Origin: Salinisphaera sp. | GTDB lineage: Bacteria; Pseudomonadota; Gammaproteobacteria; Nevskiales; Salinisphaeraceae | DNA: 64,000 nucleotides | Assembly: GCA_027858915.1 (NCBI GenBank) | Contig: JAQIBT010000045.1 | Span: forward strand, 1 to 64,000 | Reading direction: 5' to 3' | Shown: positions 1 through 8,809 of the stretch, in pieces | How the letters are laid out: each line of letters begins with the position of its first letter | Numbering within the stretch: the first letter of the stretch is position 1 | Made by a program: the position numbers and the translations under genes | The notes under the pieces: generated by a model | What the model was told of the DNA's origin: nothing | What the model saw: only the letters and a program-made list of their open reading frames with translations | The model's database searches: none

Positions 1-74
1 GCCGTAAGCGCGATGCTGGCTTTCGTCGTGCTGTCATGGGATTGGCTTCAGGAACAACAAGGCGACTGGGTCAA

Positions 75-150
<76 letters not shown>

Positions 151-303
151 ACTGGACCAGAAACTGGTCTGTACTGACGGCGCGATTGTACCTGTCACGA
201 CGACGCTGCACATAGAAAAATCAATGGAGCGCAATATCCGGTTGGCACATTTCTGGCACGGTGACGGGTAAGTTCGACCTTTGGCAACACGCCCAAGGCT
301 GCG

Positions 304-717
304 TCAATTGCCACCCGGATTGGATAGAACGGCAATCTTCTGAATGCCGGCTTCCTGAAGCGCCACCATGGCCTTCGCTACGCGCCCGTATTTCACCCCC
401 GCGTCTGCCTGTAACTGAGCGGCAATATTCGGGTTTTTCTGGTGCGCGGCTACCAGCTGCGTTTTCATATCTGTGATGGTGACGGGCTCCTTGCCGATGT
501 AATAGCGACCATCCTGGTCCACGCTCACGACCAGCGGCTTGTGGGTGTCCGGCGGAACCACAGCATCTGTTTTCGGCAGGTTGATCTTGACGGCAGTGGT
601 CACGGCCGATGCGGTGACTATGAACACCACCAGCAGCACCAACATGACGTCGACCAACGGTGTGACGTTGATTTCACAGAGGACTTCATCGTCGCTCGAT
701 TTAGCGCCTATGGCCAT
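304..717 (-). CDS. exbD: ExbD/TolR-family biopolymer transport protein
   Basis: This is the proton-channel partner of ExbB that energises TonB at the inner membrane. The protein has a short cytoplasmic N-terminus, the family signature EINVTPLVDVMLVLLVVFIV with the essential membrane aspartate (the D of PLVDVML), and a periplasmic C-terminal domain. The ATG at 717 is preferred because it gives the usual short N-terminus; a TTG at 741 in the same frame would add eight residues. The length of 137 residues is normal. It is the last gene of a tonB–exbB–exbD set, about 70 bp after exbB. Iron control by Fur is usual for such sets, but no clear Fur box was identified here. Confidence 0.93.
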   Translation of the reverse strand: MAIGAKSSDDEVLCEINVTPLVDVMLVLLVVFIVTASAVTTAVKINLPKTDAVVPPDTHKPLVVSVDQDGRYYIGKEPVTITDMKTQLVAAHQKNPNIAAQLQADAGVKYGRVAKAMVALQEAGIQKIAVLSNPGGN

Positions 718-786
718 GACAGAATCTCGGTGTTGGTACAACGGCTATTCGCGGAGTGCTCTGGATTCAGGCGCTGGCGATCTTGC

Positions 787-1485
787 TCAGGCCGACGATG
801 GGCGGCTCGAAGACCGCTCGACGCTTGTGCTGTCGAACCCGGTCTGCTCCGACAGGCTGAAGAATTCATTGGCGAAGTCGTTCATCCGGTGCACGGCCGT
901 TTTGAGTCGCCTCAGCAGAAAGTTATAGATCAGCACGGCTGGCACCGCTACTGCAATACCCATGCCGGTGGCAATCAGGGCATGGCCAATAGGACCGGCG
1001 ACAACCTCCAGACCGCTGGAGCCGGAATCACCGATATTGACCAGTGCGCCCATGATGCCCCACACAGTACCAAACAGCCCGATGAACGGAGCCGTCGAGC
1101 CCAAACTGGCCAGTATAGCCAGCCCACCTTCAAGCGACCGGCGCTCGCGCTCAACCTGCTGGCTGAGAATACGCTCAAGACGATCAGACTTGTTGATCCG
1201 CCCGGCGAGATCCCGGTTGCCCGGAAGAATATCGCGACCGGTGATGACCGCAAAACCCGCCTTGGCAATATCAGCCATCGGCCCCGCAGTCTCATCGCTG
1301 ACCGACTCGCCCTGCTCGAGACTATCGATCCCCCAGAAGCGTTTCAGAAATCGCTTATCCAGCGAGCGGGCACGCCCGAACTGTACGAGTTTCACAAGTA
1401 GGATAGCCCAGGTAACGACCGACAGGGCAAGCAAAAGCCAAAGGACGGCTGGAACAACCAGCCGCGTGATCTCAGTATCCAGCAT
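787..1485 (-). CDS. exbB: ExbB/TolQ-family proton channel protein
   Basis: A 232-residue inner-membrane protein of the MotA/TolQ/ExbB family. There is an N-terminal membrane helix (roughly residues 8–30), a long cytoplasmic loop with the GGLAILASLGSTAPFIGLFGTVWG segment typical of the family, and a second helix pair ending near residue 200. Together with ExbD it uses the proton gradient to drive TonB. The ATG at 1485 is preceded by GGAAC. It sits between tonB and exbD in one transcription unit. The conserved GLFGTVWGIM segment distinguishes it from unrelated membrane proteins; ExbB rather than TolQ is chosen because its neighbours are tonB and exbD and no tolA or tolB is present. Confidence 0.94.
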   Translation of the reverse strand: MLDTEITRLVVPAVLWLLLALSVVTWAILLVKLVQFGRARSLDKRFLKRFWGIDSLEQGESVSDETAGPMADIAKAGFAVITGRDILPGNRDLAGRINKSDRLERILSQQVERERRSLEGGLAILASLGSTAPFIGLFGTVWGIMGALVNIGDSGSSGLEVVAGPIGHALIATGMGIAVAVPAVLIYNFLLRRLKTAVHRMNDFANEFFSLSEQTGFDSTSVERSSSRPSSA

Positions 1486-1518
1486 GATGATGTTCCATAT
1501 CTTGAATCACTTGCTTCT

Positions 1519-2262
1519 CTAGTCTGGCAGCTTGAAGCTGATGGATTGCAACGCATAGCCGCGGATGGGCGTACTACCGCGACGCGCCGGTTTGAATTTC
1601 CATTGCTCCACAGCTTCAATCGCTGCCTTGTCCAATGCCCTATGGCCGCTCGACTTCACCACCGTGACCTTGCCGGCGGTACCGTCGGGCTCCACCAGTA
1701 TCTTGAGCTCAACGACACCCTCCTCGCGCCTGCGCACTGCGCGCGCCGGATATTTGGGCGGCGGGTTATTCAGCCCCTGCAATCCGGACACGGCCGGCGT
1801 GATCCTGTTCGACGTACCCTGGCCTGAGGGAGATTGCGGTGCTGTCTTAGTTGCTGTCCTGGGCAAGGGCCTTGGTTTGGGCGCCGGCATCCGGTTGCTA
1901 GCCGGCTCAGGGCTCGGTTGTGGCTTCGGTTGTGGCTTCGGTTTCGACGTGGGTTTCGGCTTGGGCTTGGGCTTGGGTGCCGGTTGTGTCGGCTTCGACG
2001 GCATCACTGCATGCCGATCGATCACAGATGCCTTGGCTGTCGGCTTCGGCGGCGATTCCAGCGTAATCATTATCGGGCTCGACGCCTGCTTGTGCATCGG
2101 TTCCGGCTCGGCCAGCGGCGACTGCTCATAAAGCCACCATGCCCCCAGATGGAGCAAGGCCGACAGCACGACGATCGCCCCAATTTCAATCGTCGTCAGC
2201 GAATTTCGCGGCTTGAGAACGACGCTTGGAACGCCACTTTTCTTTCTCGCTCCGTCGATCAT
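1519..2262 (-). CDS. tonB: TonB energy transducer
   Basis: The protein spans the periplasm and carries energy from ExbBD to TonB-dependent receptors. An N-terminal signal-anchor helix contains the S-x3-H motif (SALLH) known to be needed for ExbB contact in TonB. A long Pro/Lys-rich spacer follows (runs of KPKPKP around the middle of the protein) and then the C-terminal TonB box-binding fold with PPPKYPARAVRRREEGVV and VEQWKFKPA. The ATG at 2262 puts about 30 residues before the anchor; a TTG at 2334 in frame is less likely because the extra residues are not TonB-like. No strong ribosome binding site precedes either. The adjacent exbB and exbD support the call. Confidence 0.93.
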   Translation of the reverse strand: MIDGARKKSGVPSVVLKPRNSLTTIEIGAIVVLSALLHLGAWWLYEQSPLAEPEPMHKQASSPIMITLESPPKPTAKASVIDRHAVMPSKPTQPAPKPKPKPKPTSKPKPQPKPQPSPEPASNRMPAPKPRPLPRTATKTAPQSPSGQGTSNRITPAVSGLQGLNNPPPKYPARAVRRREEGVVELKILVEPDGTAGKVTVVKSSGHRALDKAAIEAVEQWKFKPARRGSTPIRGYALQSISFKLPD

Positions 2263-2586
2263 CAAATGCCAGTTATCGGGACAATGAACGCAACCGTCGA
2301 GGCCACGCGTGGAAACACAGGGATTCACAAACAATCAGGCGCGCCCGATGCTAGTCTTTAGAAAGCCGTCGCAGGCTAACGCAACCTGGCAGCCTAACGA
2401 CAAGACAACTCGAAAGACTCAGATCGGCCGCACCGCCGCGTCGCCGACGCGACGTTCATCGGTTTGCCTCGTTAGATCCGCTGCGCCCGCCGTTATTATC
2501 TCCTCACATGGAATTTGACAGTCACTCCGGCTTCACATATCAACGGAGTAGGCGACTGAATACTTGGACTGGCTATCTAGCAAGTT
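2263..2586. other. Divergent intergenic region, tonB / lhgO
   Basis: This 324-bp stretch separates two divergently transcribed genes, so it must hold promoters for both. I see no convincing sigma-70 pair, Fur box, tRNA or repeat in it, and no believable coding region. Confidence 0.4.
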
Positions 2587-3777
2587 ATGTACGACGACAT
2601 GATAATCGGCGGAGGCATCATCGGCTTAGCGGTTGCGCGCGAGCTCACACGGCGCCGCCCGCAAAGCCGATTATTGCTGGTCGAGAAGGAAGAGCGTTTA
2701 AGCGCTCACCAGACCGGTCACAATTCGGGCGTCATTCATGCCGGTGTCTATTACGCTCCGGACAGTCTGAAAGCGACATTCTGTAAAGCCGGAAACCGCG
2801 CAACCCGGGAATTCTGCGACGGGCACGGCATTCCATACGTTGACTGCGGAAAGCTCGTCGTAGCGATCACAGAGGCCGAACGCGACCGGCTTGGGCAACT
2901 GTGGCAGCGCATCAAAGCCAACGGGCTGGAACGGCGCTGGCTCGATAGTCGAGAGCTGGCCGAGTACGAACCGAGCATTCGCGGAACGACAGCAATCTTC
3001 GTTCCTGCCAGCGGGATTGTAGATTATCGCGCGGTGGCACAGGCGTTGGCAGACGACGTTATCGCGGCTGGGGGAGAAATCCGTTGTGCGACTCAGGTCA
3101 CGGCCATCCATGAATACCCAGACGAGATCGTTGTTGAGACATCCAATCGCGCATTTCATACCAGGCGCCTGACGGTTTGCGCGGGCTTGATGGCCGATCG
3201 GGTCGCCCGCTTGCAGGGTCTCAACCCAGACTTCATGATTTGTCCATTCCGCGGCGAATACTATCGATTAAAAACCGAACGAAATGGATGCATTCGACGT
3301 ATGATCTATCCGGTACCTGATCCGGCCCTGCCATTTCTGGGCGTACACCTGACGCCAATGGTCAACGGGTCGATTACAGTCGGGCCGAACGCCGTACTCG
3401 CATTCGCCAGAGAGGGGTATCGTAAGACCGACGTCTCGCTAGCTGATAGCGCTGAACTTCTAGGTTTTCCGGGCATTCGAAAGATGCTGGCGGCAAATAT
3501 GAGATTCGGCCTGCATGAATTCGGCAACTCGATCTTCAAGCGTCGGTATCTGCACCAAGTTCAGCTATATTGCCCTTCATTGACGCTGGATGATCTTCAA
3601 CCGCATCCAGCCGGCGTGCGAGCCCAAGCGGTCGGCCGCGACGGGGCGTTGATCAGCGACTTTTTATTCCTGACGACTCGTCGCAGCCTGCACGTATGCA
3701 ACGCACCCTCACCGGCCGCGACATCCGCGCTGCCGATCGCGGCATATATCTCGAACCGGCTCGATGATCTTTCCTGA
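2587..3777 (+). CDS. lhgO: L-2-hydroxyglutarate oxidase (FAD-dependent)
   Basis: A member of the DAO family that oxidises L-2-hydroxyglutarate to 2-oxoglutarate, passing electrons to oxygen or the quinone pool. The N-terminus has the FAD dinucleotide-binding motif IIGGGIIGLAVARELTRR, followed by the LhgO hallmark HQTGHNSGVIHAGVYY, where the His/Gly-rich loop lies next to the flavin. The C-terminal half has FRGEYYRL and PFLGVHLTP and ends with the typical PAGVRAQA segment. The length of 396 residues is standard. It is a single gene facing away from tonB. No clear ribosome binding site precedes the ATG, so the start rests on the FAD motif beginning four residues later. Confidence 0.93.
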   Translation: MYDDMIIGGGIIGLAVARELTRRRPQSRLLLVEKEERLSAHQTGHNSGVIHAGVYYAPDSLKATFCKAGNRATREFCDGHGIPYVDCGKLVVAITEAERDRLGQLWQRIKANGLERRWLDSRELAEYEPSIRGTTAIFVPASGIVDYRAVAQALADDVIAAGGEIRCATQVTAIHEYPDEIVVETSNRAFHTRRLTVCAGLMADRVARLQGLNPDFMICPFRGEYYRLKTERNGCIRRMIYPVPDPALPFLGVHLTPMVNGSITVGPNAVLAFAREGYRKTDVSLADSAELLGFPGIRKMLAANMRFGLHEFGNSIFKRRYLHQVQLYCPSLTLDDLQPHPAGVRAQAVGRDGALISDFLFLTTRRSLHVCNAPSPAATSALPIAAYISNRLDDLS

Positions 3778-3828
3778 TAGCAACAATTTCGCGACAAACT
3801 CGCTTCAATCCTTCCAGTTCTTGTGCAC

Positions 3829-4797
3829 TCAATCGTTCAAATAACGCTGTATCAACGATTTTTCTTCCGTCCGATAAAGCGAATCGTCGATCAAATGCTT
3901 ATCGTGCAGATGCTTGAGTGCTCGAAGCTTGGATTCCAGCGTCGCGGGAAATGGCTCGGTGGACGGCGATGTCGGCCTGGTCGCGTCGGATGAAGTTGAC
4001 GATGAAGGGGCAACAGAACGGAGCGCAGGCGTCGGATGTTCCGCAGGCAGCCTGGAAGATGACGGCGACTCGAGATTGATCACGATCCAGTCCGGCCGGC
4101 TTGCCTCCCGGCGCCGGGCGAAAGACGGAAGAACCAGCACACCGGGACCTTTCCCCGCAGCGGCTCGCGAGCCGATTTCCCGCATGTAATTGGCGGCGCG
4201 ATCGAGGCGCGGGCTGGGCGCTGCCACCGCCGACGTTACAGTGTGACCGGGCCTGATTCGATCGGGATTCTGTCCCAGGGTACCGAAGATGAGATTTAGT
4301 TGCCCATGAACCACGAACGCACGCAACGCCGTAACCCGTGGGCTCCGCTGCACGCCGAAGAAGGCATTGCGATATTGTTCCACCCGGATCGCGACATCCT
4401 GCCTCGGCGTTGCCTGGGCCAACTCATGGCTGAGCGCATCGGCAACCGCAGGAAGACGACGAGCGGTAAACACCGAGCGCATTTGGCCGGAACTATCAGT
4501 CAGCTCATCCAGCGCTCGCGCAGGCAACCTGACCTTCAACTGACCAAGCCAGCGCTCGAGACGGCCGACAGGGATCTGTTGCGGATGATCGCTGGGCTGC
4601 GCCGAGGCCGCGCTGGAAACTCGCGTCGCCAAACCGCCAAGGCCCAGATTCGGACCTGATGACGACGATGCGAGATGCATACCGCACCCGGCCACAGCGA
4701 GCGTCAACAGCAACGGAGCAATTCCACGACCGACCGCCCGCGGGACTGCATGCCTAACTGATAAATTAAAATTTTCGGCTGACACAAGAGCCCCCAT
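3829..4797 (-). CDS. Putative lipoprotein with C-terminal SHOCT-like segment
   Basis: A 322-residue protein of unknown function. Near residues 26–38 there is a hydrophobic run ending in LAVAGC, a good lipobox with the lipidated cysteine at position 38, preceded by a rather long, positively charged N-region. The middle is low-complexity, rich in Ser, Pro, Ala and Arg. The last 40 residues (LESKLRALKHLHDKHLIDDSLYRTEEKSLI) look like a SHOCT motif, a short helical module often found at protein ends. The gene ends close to the end of lhgO on the other strand and may be independent of the porin. The lipoprotein call is solid; the function is not known. Confidence 0.65.
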   Translation of the reverse strand: MGALVSAENFNLSVRHAVPRAVGRGIAPLLLTLAVAGCGMHLASSSSGPNLGLGGLATRVSSAASAQPSDHPQQIPVGRLERWLGQLKVRLPARALDELTDSSGQMRSVFTARRLPAVADALSHELAQATPRQDVAIRVEQYRNAFFGVQRSPRVTALRAFVVHGQLNLIFGTLGQNPDRIRPGHTVTSAVAAPSPRLDRAANYMREIGSRAAAGKGPGVLVLPSFARRREASRPDWIVINLESPSSSRLPAEHPTPALRSVAPSSSTSSDATRPTSPSTEPFPATLESKLRALKHLHDKHLIDDSLYRTEEKSLIQRYLND

Positions 4798-4895
4798 CCA
4801 ACGGATATTCTGCTGAATTCATCAATCCAAGGTGTGCGACGCGGGCTGCCACATCGCTGCGACGGCCCGCGCCATAGGTGCAATCACCAACGCTG

Positions 4896-6173
4896 CTAGA
4901 ACGCCAGGGTGACAGCCAGACTCACTGTATTCTCCCACTTGTTGTTGTACTGCCCGCTGTTTACGTTAGCAAACGCAGCGTTTTTCCCGAGCACATCTTC
5001 CAGATAGATATTGAAATGACCGGTCGAGATGTGTGCGCCGAGCAGATTGAACTGCGAATTATTGCTCGTAAACTGATCATTGCTGCCGCTCTTAACAAAA
5101 TCGTAGTCGTCGTAAAAAACGATCGCCTTGAACGGTCCGACAGCGATCGGATGCGTATACGATAATCTTGTCGAGTAGATCTGGCCCTTGGCGGCTACAA
5201 TTCTGCCATCCGACAACAAAACAGAATCACTCAGGTTATTGCCGTTAAAGGTTGAGTCCCCGTTCTTTACGTTGCGGTTGAAACCCATCCACTGGAGTGT
5301 GGCGCCAAAATTGCCCTGTTTGTAGTTGACAAACGCAGCGGTCGCCCACTGATCACCTTCATAGCTATTACGTAAATTATTGTATAAGCTACTGAATTGA
5401 CCGTTGGCACCCAATTGAGCGGAACCACCGTTATCGAGGTGAAACGTGTATGCACCGCCACCACCCAGAATATTATCTGGTCTAGCGTTGCTTGCAAAAT
5501 TACCGCTGACGCCATTAACCGTCGTCGTTGTGCTATTACCATAAATCTGATCCGGACGGAAACGGGCACCGGCCGAAGTCGTTTCGGGATTTTTCATGAA
5601 GCTGGCAACCAGTTCCACGTTCCTTGTCTTGTAAATGCCCTTGATGCCGATGTCTGGATTGTTCTCGTAGCCGAGCCACAGCGTGGCATCGCTCAGGTAG
5701 CTGTTGTCATAATACGACCCGTCGACCCCCGCACCGAGCGGCTGGTTGATCACGCCACCACGCAAAGTAAAGTGCTTGGAGAAATTGTAGCCCACGTACA
5801 TCCAGGCCGGGAAAAATAACTGGGTGGAAACCTGATAATCGAAGCGGGATCCGTAGTACAACCCGTTATCGAAATCGCCGCTGGCATAAACCTCGATCTT
5901 GTTTGTGAATGCGCTACCTCCTTGCTTTTCATTAGATTTATTATAATTTTGATACTGATATAGCGACTCGAAGCCAACGCCCACATGTATTGGCACCCGC
6001 TTGTTCATTTGCTTGATCTGTTTTTCTATAGTGGACATGCGTCCCGCGAGATACTGGTTCCCGCTCTGATCGCCTACGTTTGCCTGCTCCATCCCAGGCG
6101 CAGCAAGACCAGCCGTAGCCCACAATGCAAGGACCGAGCCGCCAACAGCAGCCTTTATCCGATTTTTAATCAT
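4896..6173 (-). CDS. Outer-membrane porin with N-terminal coiled coil (DcaP-like)
   Basis: A 425-residue beta-barrel protein. It starts with a signal peptide (cleavage expected after GLAA, near residue 25), then a short coiled-coil-like segment (MSTIEKQIKQMNKRV), then alternating beta strands rich in Tyr, Gly and Asn, and ends in LAVTLAF with the terminal Phe recognised by the BAM complex. The N-terminal coiled coil before the barrel recalls trimeric DcaP-type diffusion channels; a phosphate-selective porin-like protein is the alternative. GGGGAG precedes the ATG. The large AT-rich upstream region suggests complex control. The substrate cannot be told from sequence. Confidence 0.78.
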   Translation of the reverse strand: MIKNRIKAAVGGSVLALWATAGLAAPGMEQANVGDQSGNQYLAGRMSTIEKQIKQMNKRVPIHVGVGFESLYQYQNYNKSNEKQGGSAFTNKIEVYASGDFDNGLYYGSRFDYQVSTQLFFPAWMYVGYNFSKHFTLRGGVINQPLGAGVDGSYYDNSYLSDATLWLGYENNPDIGIKGIYKTRNVELVASFMKNPETTSAGARFRPDQIYGNSTTTTVNGVSGNFASNARPDNILGGGGAYTFHLDNGGSAQLGANGQFSSLYNNLRNSYEGDQWATAAFVNYKQGNFGATLQWMGFNRNVKNGDSTFNGNNLSDSVLLSDGRIVAAKGQIYSTRLSYTHPIAVGPFKAIVFYDDYDFVKSGSNDQFTSNNSQFNLLGAHISTGHFNIYLEDVLGKNAAFANVNSGQYNNKWENTVSLAVTLAF

Positions 6174-7160
6174 TGTTACTCCCCTCCGACGCTTTGAAGC
6201 GTCGTATGTTTTATTTATTTACGCAAAATAATTTCCTAATTATTATTGCGCAATGCGTAAATTTTGCAGCAATGTAATTGAATCTATATTATTTGGCGTT
6301 GCCGAATAATTTCGCGTACCGACACTGTATTTTGATAAGTGCGCAGTCATGGTTAAAAGTGATATTAACTTTAGGATACGCACCGCTATTCGTTTTCTAT
6401 CGGTACAGCTAAATTTACAGATCGCGCTATCTTAGGCAAGCAATGATATATTCATTTTGATAACTTTTATTTAAAAAAAACGAAATTAATATTTCCTTTA
6501 TGAACATATTTCATTTATCGAATGCAATAAGATACATACCGCAGACCCATACCGCAGTGTGTAGCTCGAAAACCAATATCCCTGTTTGCGTGGCGCGTTC
6601 AGATCGACGCCATTCACTAATAAGCTTTAGCAACGCGCGCTATCGATTCGCTATGCATGGGATGTGGGTGAACACTCAGGCTGAGATCAAAAGCGATACT
6701 GTCTGTCTCGGTCGCATGCTTGGCCTCACCTGTCAGATCCCCTGTGTAGCAAGCCCTCTTCGACAGCAACGGTCTGAGCTGAGATAGATTCCAGGGCCAG
6801 GGATTGAGACGCGATAGATACGCCCGAGCGAGCGCTGCCACATCCGCCCACCACTTGTCTTAGACGGGAGGACGGCGGCGACGTCGAGAAATCGCGGTCG
6901 GCGTTAATCTCCAACGCGACGGATTGGACGTGGCAATACGCGCACAGCAAACTCAGGAAATCTACAGACGTGCCCCGTGCTGATTCCTGCGGCACACTTT
7001 TAATTCTTTCGTTGCGTGCGTTCGGATCGCCAAGACGATGATAAGCGTCCTCCGTGCAATTGCGTTGCACGAAGACGTCGGTATCAAAAGAATCCGAAAA
7101 CGCGTACTTGGTAGTCCCCGAAGTGCGGACAGCGCAGTAACGGATAGTCAGTCAATACGT
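6174..7160. other. Long intergenic region: AT-rich porin leader and decayed DNA
   Basis: Nearly 1 kb without an intact gene. From about 6200 to 6540 it is strikingly AT-rich for this genome, with repeated ATTATT and TTTATTT tracts; it lies directly upstream of the porin and probably holds its promoter and regulatory sites. From about 6600 on, composition returns to normal and a remnant of an E3 gene is present (separate entry). The stretch 6730–7160 shows no coding signal I trust. Confidence 0.6.
6610..6719 (-). pseudogene. C-terminal fragment of a second dihydrolipoamide dehydrogenase gene
   Basis: On the minus strand one reading frame gives FDLSLSVHPHPMHSES, which matches the C-terminal active-site segment TDISLTVHPHPTLSE of the intact E3 gene next door, including the His-Pro-His-Pro element. 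The alignment runs over about 35 residues, from HATETDSIAF to ARVAKAY and a stop codon, with good conservation in the catalytic loop. Upstream of it no E3 sequence continues in frame. It is therefore a broken remnant of a paralogous flavin disulfide reductase, either a tandem duplicate or a leftover from an earlier rearrangement at the end of this operon. Confidence 0.75.
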
Positions 7161-8711
7161 TTATCTGGAGGATGGAAGCGCAGACTTCGGCACATACAGA
7201 TCAGTAATTGTGCCTTCGGCTATTTCGGCGGCCAGCGCAACCGTCTCGCTCAATGTAGGGTGCGGGTGAACGGTAAGGCTGATATCAGTAGCGGTGCTGC
7301 CCATCTCGATGGCGTGGGCGACTTCGGCGATGAGATCTCCTGCGCCGACTCCGACAATCGCGCCGCCGACAAGGCGTCCTGTATCCGGATCGAAAAGCAG
7401 CTTGGTCAAACCCTCTTCCCTTGCCATCGCCAACGCTCGGCCGCTCGCTGCCCAGGGGAAAGTGCTTTTTTTGACCGGAATGCCTTGTTCTTTGGCGGCC
7501 CGCTCGGTCAGCCCGACCCAGGCGACCTCCGGGTCGGTATAAGCGACCGAGGGAATCGTCACGGTATCCAAGGCACTGACATGGCCGGCGATGACTTCAG
7601 CCGCGACCTTGCCTTCGTGGGTCGCCTTGTGGGCAAGCATGGGCTGCCCCGTGACATCGCCGACCGCGAAGATATGCGCTACGCGCGTGCGCTGATAAGA
7701 GTCCACTGGGATAAATCCGCGGTCCACTTGCAGGCCAACTGCCTGTGCATTCAAGCGATCACCATTGGGTCGACGCCCGACCGCTACGAGCACACGGTCG
7801 AACAGATCATGCGCCGGTGCCTCCGGTCCTTCGAACGAGACCTTGATCCCGCCTTTTTCGGCCTGCATGTCGGTGACGCGCGTCCCGGTGAAAAGATTCT
7901 CGTAGCGCGTCCGCACACGCTTCTCGAAAGGCCGGAGAATATCGCGGTCCGCTTCCGGCATGATCTGGTCCATGAGTTCAACCACGGTCACTTTCGAGCC
8001 GAGCGCGTCATAGACCGTCGCCATTTCCAGGCCGATGATGCCGCCACCGATCACCAGCAGGCGATTCGGGATTTCATCCAGCCTCAGAGCATCGGTGGAG
8101 TCCATCACCCTCGGGTCGTCCAGCTCAATGTCGGCGGGCGCCACCGGCCGTGAACCGACAGCGACAATCGCGTGCCTGAAGGTGACCCCGCACTCGCCAT
8201 CCGCGCGGTCTATCTTGAGTTCATGCGGCCCCGTAAACGTCGCTTGCCCGCTGATGGTTCGTACCTTGCGCTTGCTGGCCATGCTGGCAAGCCCGCCCGT
8301 GAGCTGGGCCACAACACCCGATTTCCAGTCGCGGAGTTGCTCAAGTTCGATCGCTGGCCGATCGAAGACGACTCCCTGATTCTGGAGCTGTTCAGCCGTG
8401 TCGATGACGTGGCCCACATGCAGCAGAGCCTTGGACGGAATGCATCCCACATTGAGACATACACCGCCCAAGGTGTCGTAGCGCTCTACGAGAATCGTTT
8501 CAAGCCCAAGATCGGCGGCTCTGAATGCCGCGGTGTAACCGCCCGGACCCGCACCGATGACCACAACATCACAATCTCTGTAATCGGGGGTGCCAGCTGC
8601 CGGCTTTTCGACCGACTGTAGGGCTTCAGATGGATCGGACGTGCCGGCTAGCCGCTTCGTCAGGCCATCGGCCGCGCTATTTTCTGGCGCGTTACTCGTT
8701 GTGTTCGCCAT
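7161..8711 (-). CDS. lpdA: Dihydrolipoamide dehydrogenase (E3)
   Basis: E3 re-oxidises the dihydrolipoyl groups of the complex and passes electrons to NAD. About 45 Ala/Ser-rich residues precede the FAD motif VVVIGAGPGGYTAAFRAADLG; this extension contains no lipoyl domain. The redox disulfide is in GGVCLNVGCIPSK, the NAD-binding motif is VIGGGIIGLEMATVYDALG, and the C-terminal active site VHPHPTLSE supplies the His–Glu pair. Length is 516 residues, slightly long because of the N-terminal extension. It is the last gene of the 2-oxoacid dehydrogenase cluster, about 100 bp after the catalytic E2, so it probably serves that complex rather than the general one. Confidence 0.95.
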   Translation of the reverse strand: MANTTSNAPENSAADGLTKRLAGTSDPSEALQSVEKPAAGTPDYRDCDVVVIGAGPGGYTAAFRAADLGLETILVERYDTLGGVCLNVGCIPSKALLHVGHVIDTAEQLQNQGVVFDRPAIELEQLRDWKSGVVAQLTGGLASMASKRKVRTISGQATFTGPHELKIDRADGECGVTFRHAIVAVGSRPVAPADIELDDPRVMDSTDALRLDEIPNRLLVIGGGIIGLEMATVYDALGSKVTVVELMDQIMPEADRDILRPFEKRVRTRYENLFTGTRVTDMQAEKGGIKVSFEGPEAPAHDLFDRVLVAVGRRPNGDRLNAQAVGLQVDRGFIPVDSYQRTRVAHIFAVGDVTGQPMLAHKATHEGKVAAEVIAGHVSALDTVTIPSVAYTDPEVAWVGLTERAAKEQGIPVKKSTFPWAASGRALAMAREEGLTKLLFDPDTGRLVGGAIVGVGAGDLIAEVAHAIEMGSTATDISLTVHPHPTLSETVALAAEIAEGTITDLYVPKSALPSSR

Positions 8712-8809
8712 AACCGTTCCTTGTTAACGCAGACTTATCGCCGCGGCCGCCAACTACGGCGGTCCGCGCGACAAGCGACTGTCAGGTGGCGTGAACCCAC
8801 GCCACCGGG

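Noticed and set aside
442-1401. Long plus-strand open frame opposite exbD and exbB
   Set aside because: Antisense to two clearly identified genes, with composition typical of a mirror frame.
8785-8806. GC hairpin between the catalytic E2 and E3 genes (GGTGGCG/CGCCACC)
   Set aside because: No T run and it lies inside an operon; probably an mRNA-stability or chance structure, with too little to call a feature.
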